Shown: one piece after another, positions 24,616 through 32,903 of the stretch
How positions within the stretch are numbered: position 1 is the first letter of the stretch
Layout of the letters: the number at the start of each line of letters is the position of its first letter
Assembly (NCBI GenBank): GCA_038251315.1
Contig: JBBSBK010000024.1
Span: 1 to 39,674, forward strand
From: JBBKXP01 sp038251315
Lineage (GTDB): Bacteria > Pseudomonadota > Alphaproteobacteria > Rhodobacterales > Rhodobacteraceae
Reading direction: 5' to 3'
DNA: 39,674 nt
The notes under the pieces: generated by a model
Database searches by the model: none
Told to the model about the DNA's origin: nothing
What the model saw: only the letters and a program-made list of their open reading frames with translations
Position numbers and translations under genes: made by a program

Positions 24616-24625
24616 GCGGATGTCC

Positions 24626-25444
24626 TTACTGTGATGGGCCGGGGTCGGCAACACAGGGATCGGCCTCGGGGTCTGCATATGGGTCTTCGAAACCGCCCGC
24701 ACAAGGGTCAGCATAGGGATCGACAGCACCGCCCGCAGCACCTTGCCCCAGGTCGAACCGGCGGTTCTGCAGGTAGAGGATGCGGGCCTGCGCATAGCTG
24801 TCGGCGCTGTCATAGAGGACCGAATCAATCGTCCGGGCGTATCGTCCCCGGTCGATCAGCGTCCCGGCGACCCGCGTGCCAGTTACCAAAGCCCGCTGTT
24901 CGCCGTTCAGGGCATAGCCCAGCGGGTCGAGAAAAATGTCCACAAGGCCACCTGCCGCGTCCCGCTCGGTCGATGGGCCGCGCACCGGCAGTTCGCGGTA
25001 GGCCCCCTCGGGAACACCCCAGACGGCCAGGGTTTCGCCGAAATCGGTGCTTTGCTCGAACAAGCCGATTGCGTCGGCCGGGTCCAGCAGGCCGCCGAGT
25101 CCGACGGTCGAATTCAGCAGAAGGCGCAAGGTGTTGGACGCCACGCCTTCAATGTCGGCCTGCAGCAATCCGTTCACAACCATGCCCGGCAGCGCTGTAT
25201 TGTCGGCAAAGTTGACCACCGTATCGGTAATTTCAGACGGCACCCGGGCGACGGTTGTCGCCACCGGGCGAACGATGGTGCGGTCCAGCCCCTTGTTGAA
25301 TTCATGCACCCGCCGGTTGGCCGCCTCGTAAGGATCATGAATCCGGACCCCTGCAGGAGCCACGTTGCAGGCCGACAGCAGGGTTGCGACAACAAGGACG
25401 CAAGTTGCACGCAAATAACGTGATCGCAGCACAGACAATGGCAT
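24626..25444 (-). CDS. mlaA: MlaA/VacJ outer-membrane lipoprotein with acidic repeat tail
   Basis: 272-residue lipoprotein that helps remove misplaced phospholipids from the outer leaflet. The lipobox LLSAC places the lipidated Cys at residue 26. DPYEAANRRVHEFNKGLDR and the later FLNSTVGLGG-like LLLNSTVGLGGLLDPAD and GVPEGAYRELPVRGPS blocks are family marks. Residues 242-272 are unusual: a low-complexity tail with two DPYADP copies and two Cys-containing PC pairs, rich in Asp and Pro. The Shine-Dalgarno sequence at ATG 25444 is weak; a longer in-frame reading to 25552 would put the signal sequence inside and is unlikely. First of a three-gene unit with mlaC and the 115-residue protein. Confidence 0.92.
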   Translation of the reverse strand: MPLSVLRSRYLRATCVLVVATLLSACNVAPAGVRIHDPYEAANRRVHEFNKGLDRTIVRPVATTVARVPSEITDTVVNFADNTALPGMVVNGLLQADIEGVASNTLRLLLNSTVGLGGLLDPADAIGLFEQSTDFGETLAVWGVPEGAYRELPVRGPSTERDAAGGLVDIFLDPLGYALNGEQRALVTGTRVAGTLIDRGRYARTIDSVLYDSADSYAQARILYLQNRRFDLGQGAAGGAVDPYADPCAGGFEDPYADPEADPCVADPGPSQ

Positions 25445-25613
25445 TTCCGATCGGTTCTTTCTAAGATATATCAGATTGGCGATATGGCCACTTTGAGACG
25501 TCCGAAAATTTGCCGCAGACCCGGCGGCGTACCCTAATTTCGAAACTTTCATTTAACCGGATCATGGCACATGGCAATGACCGGGAACAACGGCAAACGG
25601 CGGAAACACGCGC

Positions 25614-27317
25614 ATGAGCGATCATAAATACGCCAACGGAATAGCCGAACTGCGGGCCGCACGGCGCGAAAGCCGCGGAATGTACTGGGCAATCGCGATC
25701 TTCAGCTTTTTCGTCAACGGACTGATGTTGACCGGGCCACTCTATATGCTTAACGTCTATGACCGGGTTCTGGGATCGCGGTCGTTTGAAACCTTGATCG
25801 CCCTGTCGGTCTTGGTGACGTTCCTGTACGGCATGATGGCGCGGATCGGGGCACGCTTTCAGGCCCGGCTGGATTCGCGGGTTTTTGCGGCTGTGCTGAC
25901 CGCCACAACCCTGAACAAAGCCCCAAAGGAATCCGCGACTGCGATGCGCGATCTGGAATCGATCCAGCGCCTGATTATCTCGCCTGCGTTGATGAGCGCC
26001 TTTGACATGCCTTTCATGCCATTGTTCTTTTTCGGAATTTTCCTGTTTCATCCAGGCCTTGGCTATCTTGCGCTGGGGGGTGCCGGGTTCCTCATCCTGA
26101 TCGCCATCGCCAACCAGTTGTCGACCAACGCCGCCCTTGTCACCGCCAACGCCACCACTCAGTCGGCCGAAATTCTGGGCCTTCAGATTCGCAGTGAAGC
26201 CGAAATGGTGCATGCCCTGGGGATGCGCGGGGCAGCATTCGGGCGCTGGCGGCTGGCCCGCGATCGCGCGTTGAACGCCACCATTGGAGCAAGCGACGCC
26301 GCAGGCGGATATACGGCCGCGACCAAGGCGGTGCGTCTTTTTCTGCAATCGGCGATGCTGGGGCTGGGCGCTTACTATGTCCTGCGCAACGAGATGACGC
26401 CGGGGGCGATGATTGCAGGATCGATCCTGCTTGGCCGCGCCCTTGCCCCGATCGAGATGACGATCGGCCAGTGGGCGATTTTCCAGCGCGGGCGCGAAGG
26501 CTGGACCGATCTTGGCATCCTTTTGGGCCAGGTCGGGGTCGAGACGCCGCGCACCGCCCTGCCGCGCCCGCGTGCGCGGATCGAGGCGCAGCAACTCACG
26601 GTCATTCCCCCCGGCGATCAACAGGCGGCGTTGCGCATGATCAGCTTCGTCGTCGAACCGGGGCAGGCGGTGGGCGTGATCGGCACCTCGGGTGCGGGGA
26701 AGTCGACGTTGGCCAAGGCGTTGACCGGAGTCTGGAAACCAGCTGGCGGCAAGATCCGGCTGGATGGCGCAGCGCTCGATCAATACGATCCGGACGTATT
26801 GGGCCTGCACATCGGCTATCTGCCGCAAAGGGTGCAGCTGTTCGATGGTACCATCAAGGAAAATATCGCCCGGATGTCGATGACGCCTGACGATGCAGCG
26901 GTGGTCAAAGCGGCGCAAAAAGCCGCCGCCCACGATATGATCCTGCGGCTCCCGGAAGGCTATGACACCCGCGTTACGGCTGCGGGCGGGCGGCTGTCGG
27001 GTGGCCAGATTCAGCGAATCGGGCTTGCCCGAGCGATGTATGGCGACCCGGTCGTGCTGGTGTTGGACGAACCGAATTCCAACCTCGACAACGATGGGTC
27101 ACTGGCCCTGAACGATGCCATCCGGACGCTCAAAGCGGCGGGTAGCGCCATTCTTGTCATGGCGCACCGCCCTGCTGCGATTCAGGAGTGCGACATGTTG
27201 CTGGTCATCGAAGGCGGAACGCGGCGTGAATTCGGCCCCAAGGATGAGGTGCTGCGCAAGATGGTGCAGAATCACAGGCAAATCCAGACGGCAGACACAC
27301 CGGGCGGTGTGGCATGA
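25614..27317 (+). CDS. Type I secretion ABC transporter, PrtD type
   Basis: 567-residue half-transporter. Membrane part about 1-320, starting near residue 30 with FSFFVNGLMLTGPLYMLNVYDRVL, which is the PrtD signature; there is no C39 peptidase domain in front. The ATPase domain has Walker A GTSGAGKST, the signature LSGGQIQRIGLARA, and Walker B VLVLDEPNSNLD. It would export a protein with a C-terminal signal in one step, with the HlyD-type adaptor encoded next (4-base ATGA overlap) and a TolC-like channel that is absent here. No RTX substrate gene is near. Confidence 0.94.
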   Translation: MSDHKYANGIAELRAARRESRGMYWAIAIFSFFVNGLMLTGPLYMLNVYDRVLGSRSFETLIALSVLVTFLYGMMARIGARFQARLDSRVFAAVLTATTLNKAPKESATAMRDLESIQRLIISPALMSAFDMPFMPLFFFGIFLFHPGLGYLALGGAGFLILIAIANQLSTNAALVTANATTQSAEILGLQIRSEAEMVHALGMRGAAFGRWRLARDRALNATIGASDAAGGYTAATKAVRLFLQSAMLGLGAYYVLRNEMTPGAMIAGSILLGRALAPIEMTIGQWAIFQRGREGWTDLGILLGQVGVETPRTALPRPRARIEAQQLTVIPPGDQQAALRMISFVVEPGQAVGVIGTSGAGKSTLAKALTGVWKPAGGKIRLDGAALDQYDPDVLGLHIGYLPQRVQLFDGTIKENIARMSMTPDDAAVVKAAQKAAAHDMILRLPEGYDTRVTAAGGRLSGGQIQRIGLARAMYGDPVVLVLDEPNSNLDNDGSLALNDAIRTLKAAGSAILVMAHRPAAIQECDMLLVIEGGTRREFGPKDEVLRKMVQNHRQIQTADTPGGVA

Positions 27318-28696
27318 ACGCGGCAAACAAGGCCCGCCGCGGCAAACCCGTCATTGTCGCGCCCGTCGGCCCGCCGCCGATACAACCTGCGGTGCCGGTT
27401 CCGCCTGCGCTCTGGCCTGCGGGCCGCTATCTGCTCGTCGGGATACTGGCCCTGCTGGTGCTGGTCGGCGGGTTTGGAGTCTGGGTGGCGCGGGCGCAAA
27501 TCTCGGGGTCGGTCATCGCTGGTGGCCAGATCGAGGTCGACCAGAATCGTCAGGTGATCCAGCATCCCGATGGCGGCGTGGTGTCGCAGATTCTCGTTCA
27601 GGAGGGCGATCTGGTGGCCGAGGGCGATCTGCTGATCAAGCTCGACCCCTCACTGATTCAATCCGACCTTGTGGTGGTCGAAGGCCAGTTGTTCGAAGTC
27701 ATTGCCCGTCGCGGCCGCTACGAGGCCGAACAGGACGGTGCGGACCGCATAACCTTTGATGCGTTATTGACCGGGTCTGACACCGATGCCGCCCGTTCCT
27801 TGATGGACGGCCAGACCCGCCTGTTCAACGCCCGCATCGAATCAGAGGCGAACGCCAAGGATCAGCTTGTCAAACGGCAAGCCCAGATTGGCAACCAGAC
27901 TGACGGGTTCCGCGCCCAGCAAGAGGCGACCGAGATTCAACTGGGCCTGATTGGCGAAGAACTGACCAGTCAGCAAATCTTGCTGGATCGCGGGCTTGCG
28001 CAAGCCAGCCGGGTTCTGGCGCTTCAACGCGAACAGGCCAATCTGACCGGCACGATGGGCGATCTGGTGGCCCAATCGGCGCAGGCGCAGGAACGGATCA
28101 CCGAGATTGACATCCAGATCCTGACGCTGGGGACCACCCGCCGGGAAGAGGCGATCACACGTCTGCGCGATCTTGAATACAACGAGATCGAACTGTCCGA
28201 ACGCCGCCGGACCCTGCAACAGAAACTCGACCGTCTGGACATCCGCGCCGCGGTGTCCGGCATCGTCTATGGCCTGCAGGTCTTTGCGCCTCGGTCGGTC
28301 ATCAAGCCCGCGGATCCGGTGATGTACCTTGTTCCCCAAGATCGCCCGCTGGTGATCACCACGCAGGTTCAGACCCGCGACATTGACCACCTTTTCATCG
28401 GCCAGGAGGTCGCGCTGCGATTTTCCGCCTTCGACCAGCGGCGCACGCCCGAACTTTTCGGCCATGTCATCAAGGTCTCGGCGGACGCATTTCAGGACCA
28501 GAACCGCGGCATGTCGTTCTATCGAGCCGAGATCGCCCTGAACGACGGCGAAGCGGCCCGTCTGCCTGCGGGGATGACCCTGATTCCGGGAATGCCGGTC
28601 GAGGCCTTCATCGGCACCGACCCGCGCAGTCCACTGGAATATTTCCTGAAACCCGTTGCCGACTTTTTCGCCAAGGCATTCCGCGAAACCGAATAG
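27314..28696 (+). CDS. HlyD-family type I secretion membrane fusion protein
   Basis: 460-residue periplasmic adaptor. A short Pro-rich cytoplasmic start is followed by one membrane helix (YLLVGILALLVLVGGFGVWVA, about residues 37-57), a biotinyl-lipoyl-like first half (IQHPDGGVVSQILVQEGDLVAEGDLLIKLD), long coiled-coil helices rich in Gln, Glu and Arg, and the second half-motif LDIRAAVSGIVYGLQVFAP. This order is that of PrtE/HlyD adaptors. Overlaps the ABC gene by 4 bases (ATGA), so the pair is translationally coupled. Confidence 0.95.
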   Translation: MNAANKARRGKPVIVAPVGPPPIQPAVPVPPALWPAGRYLLVGILALLVLVGGFGVWVARAQISGSVIAGGQIEVDQNRQVIQHPDGGVVSQILVQEGDLVAEGDLLIKLDPSLIQSDLVVVEGQLFEVIARRGRYEAEQDGADRITFDALLTGSDTDAARSLMDGQTRLFNARIESEANAKDQLVKRQAQIGNQTDGFRAQQEATEIQLGLIGEELTSQQILLDRGLAQASRVLALQREQANLTGTMGDLVAQSAQAQERITEIDIQILTLGTTRREEAITRLRDLEYNEIELSERRRTLQQKLDRLDIRAAVSGIVYGLQVFAPRSVIKPADPVMYLVPQDRPLVITTQVQTRDIDHLFIGQEVALRFSAFDQRRTPELFGHVIKVSADAFQDQNRGMSFYRAEIALNDGEAARLPAGMTLIPGMPVEAFIGTDPRSPLEYFLKPVADFFAKAFRETE

Positions 28697-28764
28697 CGGA
28701 CCGATTGCATGGGCGCGGCAACGCAGGTAGCTTGCCCCCGAAATCGGTGCGAAAGGGTGATGCG

Positions 28765-29226
28765 ATGAGCGGATACGAGATGAAACTGGCCGAATTGGGC
28801 GTGACCCTGCCCGTGGCCCCTGCCCCGGCGGCCAACTATGTGCCCTATGTCGTCGTCGGCAACATGGTCTATGTCTCCGGACAGATTTCGAGCGGTCCTG
28901 ACGGCCTTGTCACCGGACGGCTGGGCGACATCATGAGCATCGAGGATGGCGCGGCGGCGGCGAAAATCTGCGCGATCAATCTTCTGGCCCAGGTCAAGGC
29001 GGCCTGCGGCGGCGATCTTGACCGGCTCGTGCGGGTCGTCAGGCTGGGTGGTTTCGTCAATTCCACCGCCGATTTCACCGACCAGCCCAAGGTCATCAAC
29101 GGCGCCTCCGATTTCATGGTGGCGGTGTTCGGCGACGCCGGGCGGCATGCCCGTGCGGCGGTCGGCGTGGTATCGCTGCCCTTGGGTGTTGCGGTCGAAC
29201 TCGAAGGCGTGTTCGAGATCAGATGA
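28765..29226 (+). CDS. RidA-family (YjgF/UK114) protein
   Basis: 153 residues, longer than the about 128 of canonical RidA, and like the family branch annotated as endoribonuclease L-PSP. The core strand-turn YVVVGNMVYVSGQISSGPDG and the end HARAAVGVVSLPLGVAVELEGVFEI fit. RidA proteins deaminate reactive enamine/imine intermediates; the enzyme activity of this longer branch is not settled. The start is ATG 28765 behind GAAAGGG. Its stop overlaps the GDPD start by 4 bases. Begins a five-gene plus-strand run. Confidence 0.88.
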   Translation: MSGYEMKLAELGVTLPVAPAPAANYVPYVVVGNMVYVSGQISSGPDGLVTGRLGDIMSIEDGAAAAKICAINLLAQVKAACGGDLDRLVRVVRLGGFVNSTADFTDQPKVINGASDFMVAVFGDAGRHARAAVGVVSLPLGVAVELEGVFEIR

Positions 29227-29975
29227 CCCTGGATCCCGCCTTCCTGATCCGCCCGCTGGCGCATCGCGGGCTGCACGACAAGATCGCCGGACGTCCCGAA
29301 AATTCGCCCGCCGCGTTTCAAGCGGCGATCGATGCAGGTTATGGCATCGAACTCGACGTGCAGATGTCGGCCGATGGACATGCGATAGTGTTCCACGACT
29401 ACGACCTCGGGCGATTGACAGGTGAAACCGGACCTCTGACGCAGCGGACTGCCGCCGCCTTGGGCCGCATCTCCCTGAACCACGGCTCAGACATGATCCC
29501 GACGCTGACGCAGGTGCTGGCGCTGGTCGGAGGCCGGGTGCCGCTACTGATCGAGATCAAGGATCAGGACGGCGCACTCGGCCCAAATGTCGGGCCGCTG
29601 GAGCGGGCCGTCACGGCAGCGCTCGACGGCTACTCCGGACCGGTCGCCCTGATGTCCTTCAACCCTCATGCGAGTCTGGCCTGCGCCGCCCTTGCCCCCG
29701 CCATCGCCCGTGGTTTGGTCACCGACCCCTATGCGGCAGACGACTGGCCGACGATCCCGGCGGCGACCCGCGAACGGTTGCGCACGATCCCGGACTACGA
29801 CGCGGCAGGTTGCAGTTTCGTCAGCCACAACCGCGTGGACCTTGCCCGCCCCCGCGTCGCCGAACTCAAGGCACAGGGCGCGGCGATCCTGTGCTGGACC
29901 GTCCGTAATCCGGAACAAGAGGCCGAGGCCCGAAAAGTGGCGCAAAACATCACGTTCGAGGGTTATCCGGCTTGA
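29223..29975 (+). CDS. Glycerophosphodiester phosphodiesterase
   Basis: 250-residue TIM-barrel enzyme that hydrolyses glycerophosphodiesters to glycerol-3-phosphate and an alcohol. Active-site segments are complete: AHRG at 13-16, PENSPAAF at about 28-35, IELDVQ with metal-binding Glu and Asp, and VFHDYDLGRLTG. There is no signal peptide, so a cytoplasmic UgpQ-like role is likely. ATGA overlap with the RidA gene; the next gene starts 31 bases later. Confidence 0.93.
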   Translation: MTLDPAFLIRPLAHRGLHDKIAGRPENSPAAFQAAIDAGYGIELDVQMSADGHAIVFHDYDLGRLTGETGPLTQRTAAALGRISLNHGSDMIPTLTQVLALVGGRVPLLIEIKDQDGALGPNVGPLERAVTAALDGYSGPVALMSFNPHASLACAALAPAIARGLVTDPYAADDWPTIPAATRERLRTIPDYDAAGCSFVSHNRVDLARPRVAELKAQGAAILCWTVRNPEQEAEARKVAQNITFEGYPA

Positions 29976-30006
29976 CCCCGGCTCGGCCCCGCCCATCTGT
30001 CGCCGC

Positions 30007-31185
30007 ATGACCATCGCCATCAGCACCCACAGCAGCATCGCCGAAATCGGCGCGGCAGAATGGGACGCCTGCGCCTGCCCGGAAACGGCAGACGGCGGGC
30101 GGCCGCACGATCCGTTTACCACCTACCGGTTCCTGCGGGCGCTCGAATCCAGTGGATCGGTCGGCACCGGCACCGGCTGGCAGCCGCGCTATCTGGCGGC
30201 GCGCCTAGGCGATGCCCTCATCGGGGTCGCGCCGCTTTATGCCAAATCCCATTCGCAGGGCGAATACATCTTTGACCACAACTGGGCGCAGGCCTGGGAA
30301 CGTGCGGGCGGTCGGTATTACCCGAAACTGCAGATTGCCGTGCCGTTCACCCCGGCAACCGGGCGGCGTTTCCTGACCCGTCCGGGATTCGAGGCTTTGG
30401 CAATGGGCGCGCTGGTAAAGGGGGCGGTGCAGATCGCCGTGGACAACAAGGTGTCATCGCTGCACATCACCTTTTGCCCCGAGGCCGAGGCGCTCGCGGG
30501 CGCCGACATGGGCCTGCTGCCCCGGACCAGTCAGCAATTCCACTGGACCAACCACGGTTACGCCGATTTCGACGCCTTTACTGCCGCCCTGTCCAGCCGC
30601 AAGCGCAAGAACATCCGCCGCGAGCGAGCCGAGGCGCAAGGGTTCGGGGGCGAGATCGTCTGTTTGAATGGCGATCAGATCGAACCGCAGCATTGGGATG
30701 CGGTATGGGATTTCTATCAGGAGACCGGCAGCCGCAAATGGGGCACGCCCTATCTGACGCGCCGCTTCTTTGATCTGGCACACGAGACACTGCGTGACGA
30801 CGTCTTGTTGATTCTGGCGCTTCGCAATGGCCGCCCGGTGGCCGGTGCGGTGAACCTTATCGGGCGCGAGACGTTGTATGGGCGTTACTGGGGCTGCACC
30901 GAACACCACGCCTGCCTGCATTTCGAACTGTGCTACTATCAGGCGATCGACTGGGCGATCCGGCACGGATTGCAACGGGTCGAGGCGGGGGCGCAGGGCG
31001 AGCACAAGCTGGCGCGGGGCTACCTGCCCGTGGCCACCCATTCGCTGCACTGGATCGGCGATCCGGGGTTCCGGCAGGCCGTGGCGCAGTTTCTGCGGGC
31101 CGAAGTGCAGGCGGTTGACGACGATATCAACGTGCTGACCGCCTACGGCCCCTTTCGCAAGGATACACAGGAGGAACAGGAATGA
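30007..31185 (+). CDS. FemAB-like / PF04339 (DUF482) GNAT-fold protein
   Basis: 392 residues of the family annotated as peptidoglycan-recognition or GNAT-like acyltransferase (DUF482, PF04339). Marks include AEWDACACPE with PFTTYRFLRALESSGSVG near the start, SRKRKNIRRERAEAQ in the middle, TGSRKWGTPYLTRRFFD, and RYWGCTEHHACLHFELCYYQAIDWAI. FemAB-type enzymes move aminoacyl groups from tRNA; the activity of this family is not established. Cytoplasmic. It shares a 4-base overlap with phhB. Confidence 0.85.
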   Translation: MTIAISTHSSIAEIGAAEWDACACPETADGGRPHDPFTTYRFLRALESSGSVGTGTGWQPRYLAARLGDALIGVAPLYAKSHSQGEYIFDHNWAQAWERAGGRYYPKLQIAVPFTPATGRRFLTRPGFEALAMGALVKGAVQIAVDNKVSSLHITFCPEAEALAGADMGLLPRTSQQFHWTNHGYADFDAFTAALSSRKRKNIRRERAEAQGFGGEIVCLNGDQIEPQHWDAVWDFYQETGSRKWGTPYLTRRFFDLAHETLRDDVLLILALRNGRPVAGAVNLIGRETLYGRYWGCTEHHACLHFELCYYQAIDWAIRHGLQRVEAGAQGEHKLARGYLPVATHSLHWIGDPGFRQAVAQFLRAEVQAVDDDINVLTAYGPFRKDTQEEQE

Positions 31186-31481
31186 CCGATGCACTGACCA
31201 AAGCTGAACGCGACGACGCACTGCCGGGCCTGCACGACGCTGGCTGGGGGCTGACGTCCGACCGCGACGCGATCCACAAGACGTTCACATTCACCAACTT
31301 CGTCAATGCCTTCGGGTTCATGACGCGTGCCGCGCTCTGGGCGGAAAAGTGGAACCACCACCCCGAGTGGTCCAACGTCTACAAGACGGTCGAGGTGACG
31401 CTGACCACCCATGACGCGGGTGGACTCAGCGCGCTTGATGTGAAACTCGCCCGCAAGATGGATCAACTTTCGGCAGATTGA
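31182..31481 (+). CDS. phhB: 4a-hydroxytetrahydrobiopterin dehydratase
   Basis: 99-residue pterin-4a-carbinolamine dehydratase. The catalytic pair His59-His60 in NHHPEWSNVY and the third His77 in TLTTHDAGGLS are present, so the active site is complete. It recycles the pterin cofactor after aromatic hydroxylation; no phenylalanine hydroxylase is in the window, so another pterin role is possible. ATGA overlap with the preceding gene and TGATG overlap with the MscS gene. Confidence 0.95.
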   Translation: MTDALTKAERDDALPGLHDAGWGLTSDRDAIHKTFTFTNFVNAFGFMTRAALWAEKWNHHPEWSNVYKTVEVTLTTHDAGGLSALDVKLARKMDQLSAD

Positions 31482-32326
31482 TGCACGACCTTTTGAACAC
31501 CCCGATCCTGAACGGCAAATCCGTTGTCGATCTGCTGACCCTCGAATTCCTCGCCTCGATCTTTGGCAGCGTCCTGACAGCCATCGTCATCCTGGTGGCC
31601 GGGTTCATCATTTCGGGCTGGGTGAACCGGCGGATCGTCGGTCTGGCACAGCGGCATCCGCGCCTTGACCTGACGCTGTTCGGGTTTTTCGCCAATATTG
31701 CCCGCTACACGATCCTTCTGTTCACCGCCTTGTTCGTGCTGAACACCTTCGGGGTGCAGACGACGTCTGTGATCGCGTTACTGGGTGCGGCGGGTCTGGC
31801 CATCGGCCTCGCGCTGCAGGGCACGCTGTCGAATGTCGCGGCGGGCGTGATGATCATCTTTTTCCGCCCCTTCAAGGTCGGCGATTTCGTCGAGGTGAAC
31901 GGGCAGATGGGCACGGTCAGGGACATATCGCTCAACAACATCGAACTGGCGACTATCGGGAACGTGCAGATCATCGTGCCCAACAGTCAGGTCTGGGGAA
32001 ACACGATCACCAACTATTCAGCCTATCCGACGCGGCGGGCCGAATGGACATTCGGGGTGGGGTATGGTGCCAATCTGGCCACCGCCGAAGCCGTGATCCG
32101 CAACACGATCATGGCCGATCCCCGGTCGCACGCTGACCCTGAACCATTCATTCAGGTCAACAACCTCAACGCCAGCTCGGTCGATTTTCTGGTTCGGGTG
32201 TGGTGCAGTCAGCCCGATTATTTCAATTATCAGGCTGACATTAAACGCAAGGTCAAAGAGGCTCTGGACGCCGCCGGGGTCGATATCCCATTCCCGACGA
32301 CCACCATTGTACAGGCCAAGGGCTAG
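31481..32326 (+). CDS. mscS: MscS-family mechanosensitive ion channel
   Basis: 281-residue small-conductance channel. Three membrane segments: about 27-50 (VLTAIVILVAGFIISGWV), 70-92 (ARYTILLFTALFVLNTFG), and the pore helix with IALLGAAGLAIGLALQGTLSNVAAGVMIIFFRPF. The beta domain follows: VGDFVEVNGQMGTVRDISL and VPNSQVWGNTITNYS. It releases solutes on osmotic downshock. ATG 31481 overlaps the phhB stop (TGATG); the preceding TTG 31478 is less likely. It converges on the peroxiredoxin gene with a gap of only 4 bases. Confidence 0.96.
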   Translation: MHDLLNTPILNGKSVVDLLTLEFLASIFGSVLTAIVILVAGFIISGWVNRRIVGLAQRHPRLDLTLFGFFANIARYTILLFTALFVLNTFGVQTTSVIALLGAAGLAIGLALQGTLSNVAAGVMIIFFRPFKVGDFVEVNGQMGTVRDISLNNIELATIGNVQIIVPNSQVWGNTITNYSAYPTRRAEWTFGVGYGANLATAEAVIRNTIMADPRSHADPEPFIQVNNLNASSVDFLVRVWCSQPDYFNYQADIKRKVKEALDAAGVDIPFPTTTIVQAKG

Positions 32327-32330
32327 AGGA

Positions 32331-32819
32331 TCAGCCGATCATGTCGAGAAACTTGTCGCCCGTCGTGATGTCGCAAACTCCCGGCTCATCAATGCTGGCG
32401 GCGGTCACGACCCCATCGTCGACCAGCACCGCATAGCGGTTTGACCGCCCGATCAGGCCCAGCGGCGGCGCGGTGAATTCCATTTTCAGCGCCTTGGTGA
32501 ACGATCCGTCAGCATCGCCCAGATGGGTGATCCCGGCAGCACTCGCCCCGGTCGCCTCGCCCCATGCTTTCAGCACGAAAGGGTCATTGACCGACACACA
32601 CATCACCTCCTGCACGCCCTTGGCCTTCAGTCCGTCCATCGCGTCGATGAAACTGGGAATGTGTTTGGTCGAACAGGGGCCGGTAAAGGCACCCGGCAGG
32701 CCGAACACGACAACCTTGCGCCCCGCCAGTTTCGCCGCCAGATCGACAACTTCCGGGCCATCGGCCCCCATCATGCTCATCTTTGCATCGGGCAGTTTGT
32801 CGCCAACCTTGAGTGCCAT
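32331..32819 (-). CDS. Peroxiredoxin, Prx5 (type II) family
   Basis: 162-residue thiol peroxidase that reduces hydrogen peroxide or alkyl hydroperoxides with glutathione/glutaredoxin or thioredoxin. The peroxidatic Cys49 lies in FGLPGAFTGPCSTKHIPSF, the Prx5 signature. GLIGRSNRYAVLVDDGVV is the typical C-terminal block. ATG 32819 follows AAGGA; the frame continues to 33233 but that overlaps the divergent reductase gene. It shares an 84-bp divergent region with that reductase, which suggests possible joint control. Confidence 0.95.
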   Translation of the reverse strand: MALKVGDKLPDAKMSMMGADGPEVVDLAAKLAGRKVVVFGLPGAFTGPCSTKHIPSFIDAMDGLKAKGVQEVMCVSVNDPFVLKAWGEATGASAAGITHLGDADGSFTKALKMEFTAPPLGLIGRSNRYAVLVDDGVVTAASIDEPGVCDITTGDKFLDMIG

Positions 32820-32903
32820 GTCATGTTCCTTGATTGCATTTCGGTTCCGGGTTGTCACTGATATAGCCGCCATCGTGGCATGTGCCAGCAAAAGGATATT
32901 TGA

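Noticed and set aside
25461..26933. 490-codon minus-strand frame opposite the type I secretion ABC gene
   Set aside because: High-GC antisense frame; no motifs, while the plus-strand gene has complete Walker and signature motifs.
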